Assembly (NCBI GenBank): GCA_034336665.1
Contig: CM067569.1
Coordinates: forward strand, 7,912,820 to 7,976,819
Source of the DNA: Luscinia megarhynchos
Lineage: Eukaryota; Chordata; Aves; Passeriformes; Turdidae
DNA: 64,000 bases
Direction of reading: 5' to 3'
How positions within the stretch are numbered: position 1 is the first letter of the stretch; every line of letters starts with the position of its first letter. Under the pieces are notes generated by a model. It was given only the letters and a program-made list of their open reading frames with translations. It was not told where the DNA came from and searched no databases. The translations under genes were made by a program, and so were the position numbers. This document shows, in pieces, positions 63,214-64,000 of this stretch.

Positions 63214-64000
63214 GTAAGTTGCCATCTCATTTCTGAAACTTCTCACTTTTCCAGGCTCATCAACATTTGATTGAGACCAACATAATGCAATCTTTTGGTG
63301 GTTTTATTTTTACTCACATTCAGAAAAGTGAACTATCTCTGGGAACTTGGTGTTGGTTTTTTTGCTCTTCATTAAGTGCTTGTTACTACAGATGGGAAGA
63401 GACACTTAGACATTTCAATGTGGAAAAATTACTTTTCCCCAGTGACTGGATTTTAATTTCTTTTTTTTTTTAAATTTGCTTTGATAGGCACTAGAAGAGT
63501 ATCTAAGTGATAAAACCTGTGGTTTCAAAGTCGATGGATTCTATTTCTTTAATGTCTCATTGTGCAAGTTTAAGTGTTAAAAAGAGGATGAAGTCAGAGG
63601 AAATTAATTTTCTTCTCCTATTTAAAAATTCTATTAAATTATCCTTTTAAAGGAGAATTTCCAGGATCATGCTTCCAGTAGACTGATGCCACATGATACT
63701 GTGATCAGAACCTCAGGAAACCATTATAAAAGACAGAAAGCAAATTAAGGTGAAAGATAGAGAATAAAGAAAGTTTAGGAGGGAAGTTAAGTTGGCTTGC
63801 TGTTGAGTTTTAACTATTTAAAAAAGTAATTTCTAAATTACTGATATTAATCTCTGCCTCTAGTAGTTAATTTTTTTAATCTTTGGGGGTTTCTTTCTCT
63901 GGCTGCTGTGTTGTACTTAGCACTCACCCAGTGTAGTTTTGTAAATCAAAATGGCTACAGCTCTCCTTGACACACAGAGTAGTTTTTCTTCAGGAAGAAG
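63214..64000. other. ABLIM1: Start of the next ABLIM1 intron
   Basis: After the GTAAGT donor there is AT-rich sequence, including a T run near 63462-63471, with no further exon before the window ends. Confidence 0.85.

Noticed and set aside
1..64000. A wholly new gene system in the window
   Set aside because: Apart from ABLIM1 and its alternative starts, no cluster of coding, repeat or palindromic signals suggests a separate system. The rest reads as ordinary avian intron.

Overview
The window looks like nuclear DNA from a bird, or less likely another sauropsid. It is AT-rich and intron-dominated, with scattered CR1 LINE fragments in both orientations. These include typical CR1 3' tails and one piece of a decayed CR1 reverse transcriptase. 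There is no operon structure and no dense coding. A passerine is plausible but cannot be established from the sequence alone.

The only gene I can support is the 5' part of ABLIM1 (actin-binding LIM protein 1) on the + strand. Three internal coding exons (50182-50316, 61478-61661, 63104-63213) encode the start of the constant region, all of LIM domain 1 and LIM domain 2 up to its last zinc-ligand pair. All have good splice sites and compatible phases. The rest of the gene (LIM3, LIM4, linker, villin headpiece) lies beyond the right edge.

Upstream there are three separate candidate first coding exons. Exon A (15926-16016) encodes 30 residues. Exon B (20161-20398) encodes 79 residues and begins MPYFPILKSFGKLC. 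Exon C (33621-33636) encodes only MVKEK and lies just downstream of the window's single CpG island (about 33165-33345). Each begins with an ATG in a usable context, has an in-frame stop upstream, and ends in a GTAA donor with one leftover G. That G joins the TG at the start of exon 50182 to make the same valine codon. The region therefore looks like a multi-promoter 5' end producing ABLIM1 isoforms with different N-termini on a common LIM array.

Layout: 1-15.9 kb is non-coding with CR1 and MIR-like relics. 15.9-33.6 kb holds the three candidate first exons separated by introns. 33.6-50.2 kb is a long intron. 50.2-63.2 kb contains the LIM1/LIM2 exons. 63.2-64.0 kb is the start of the next intron. 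Simple repeats include a 13.6-copy ATTCT array, a CAA/A-rich tract and several pyrimidine tracts. No tRNA, rRNA, CRISPR or recent transposon insertion could be supported.
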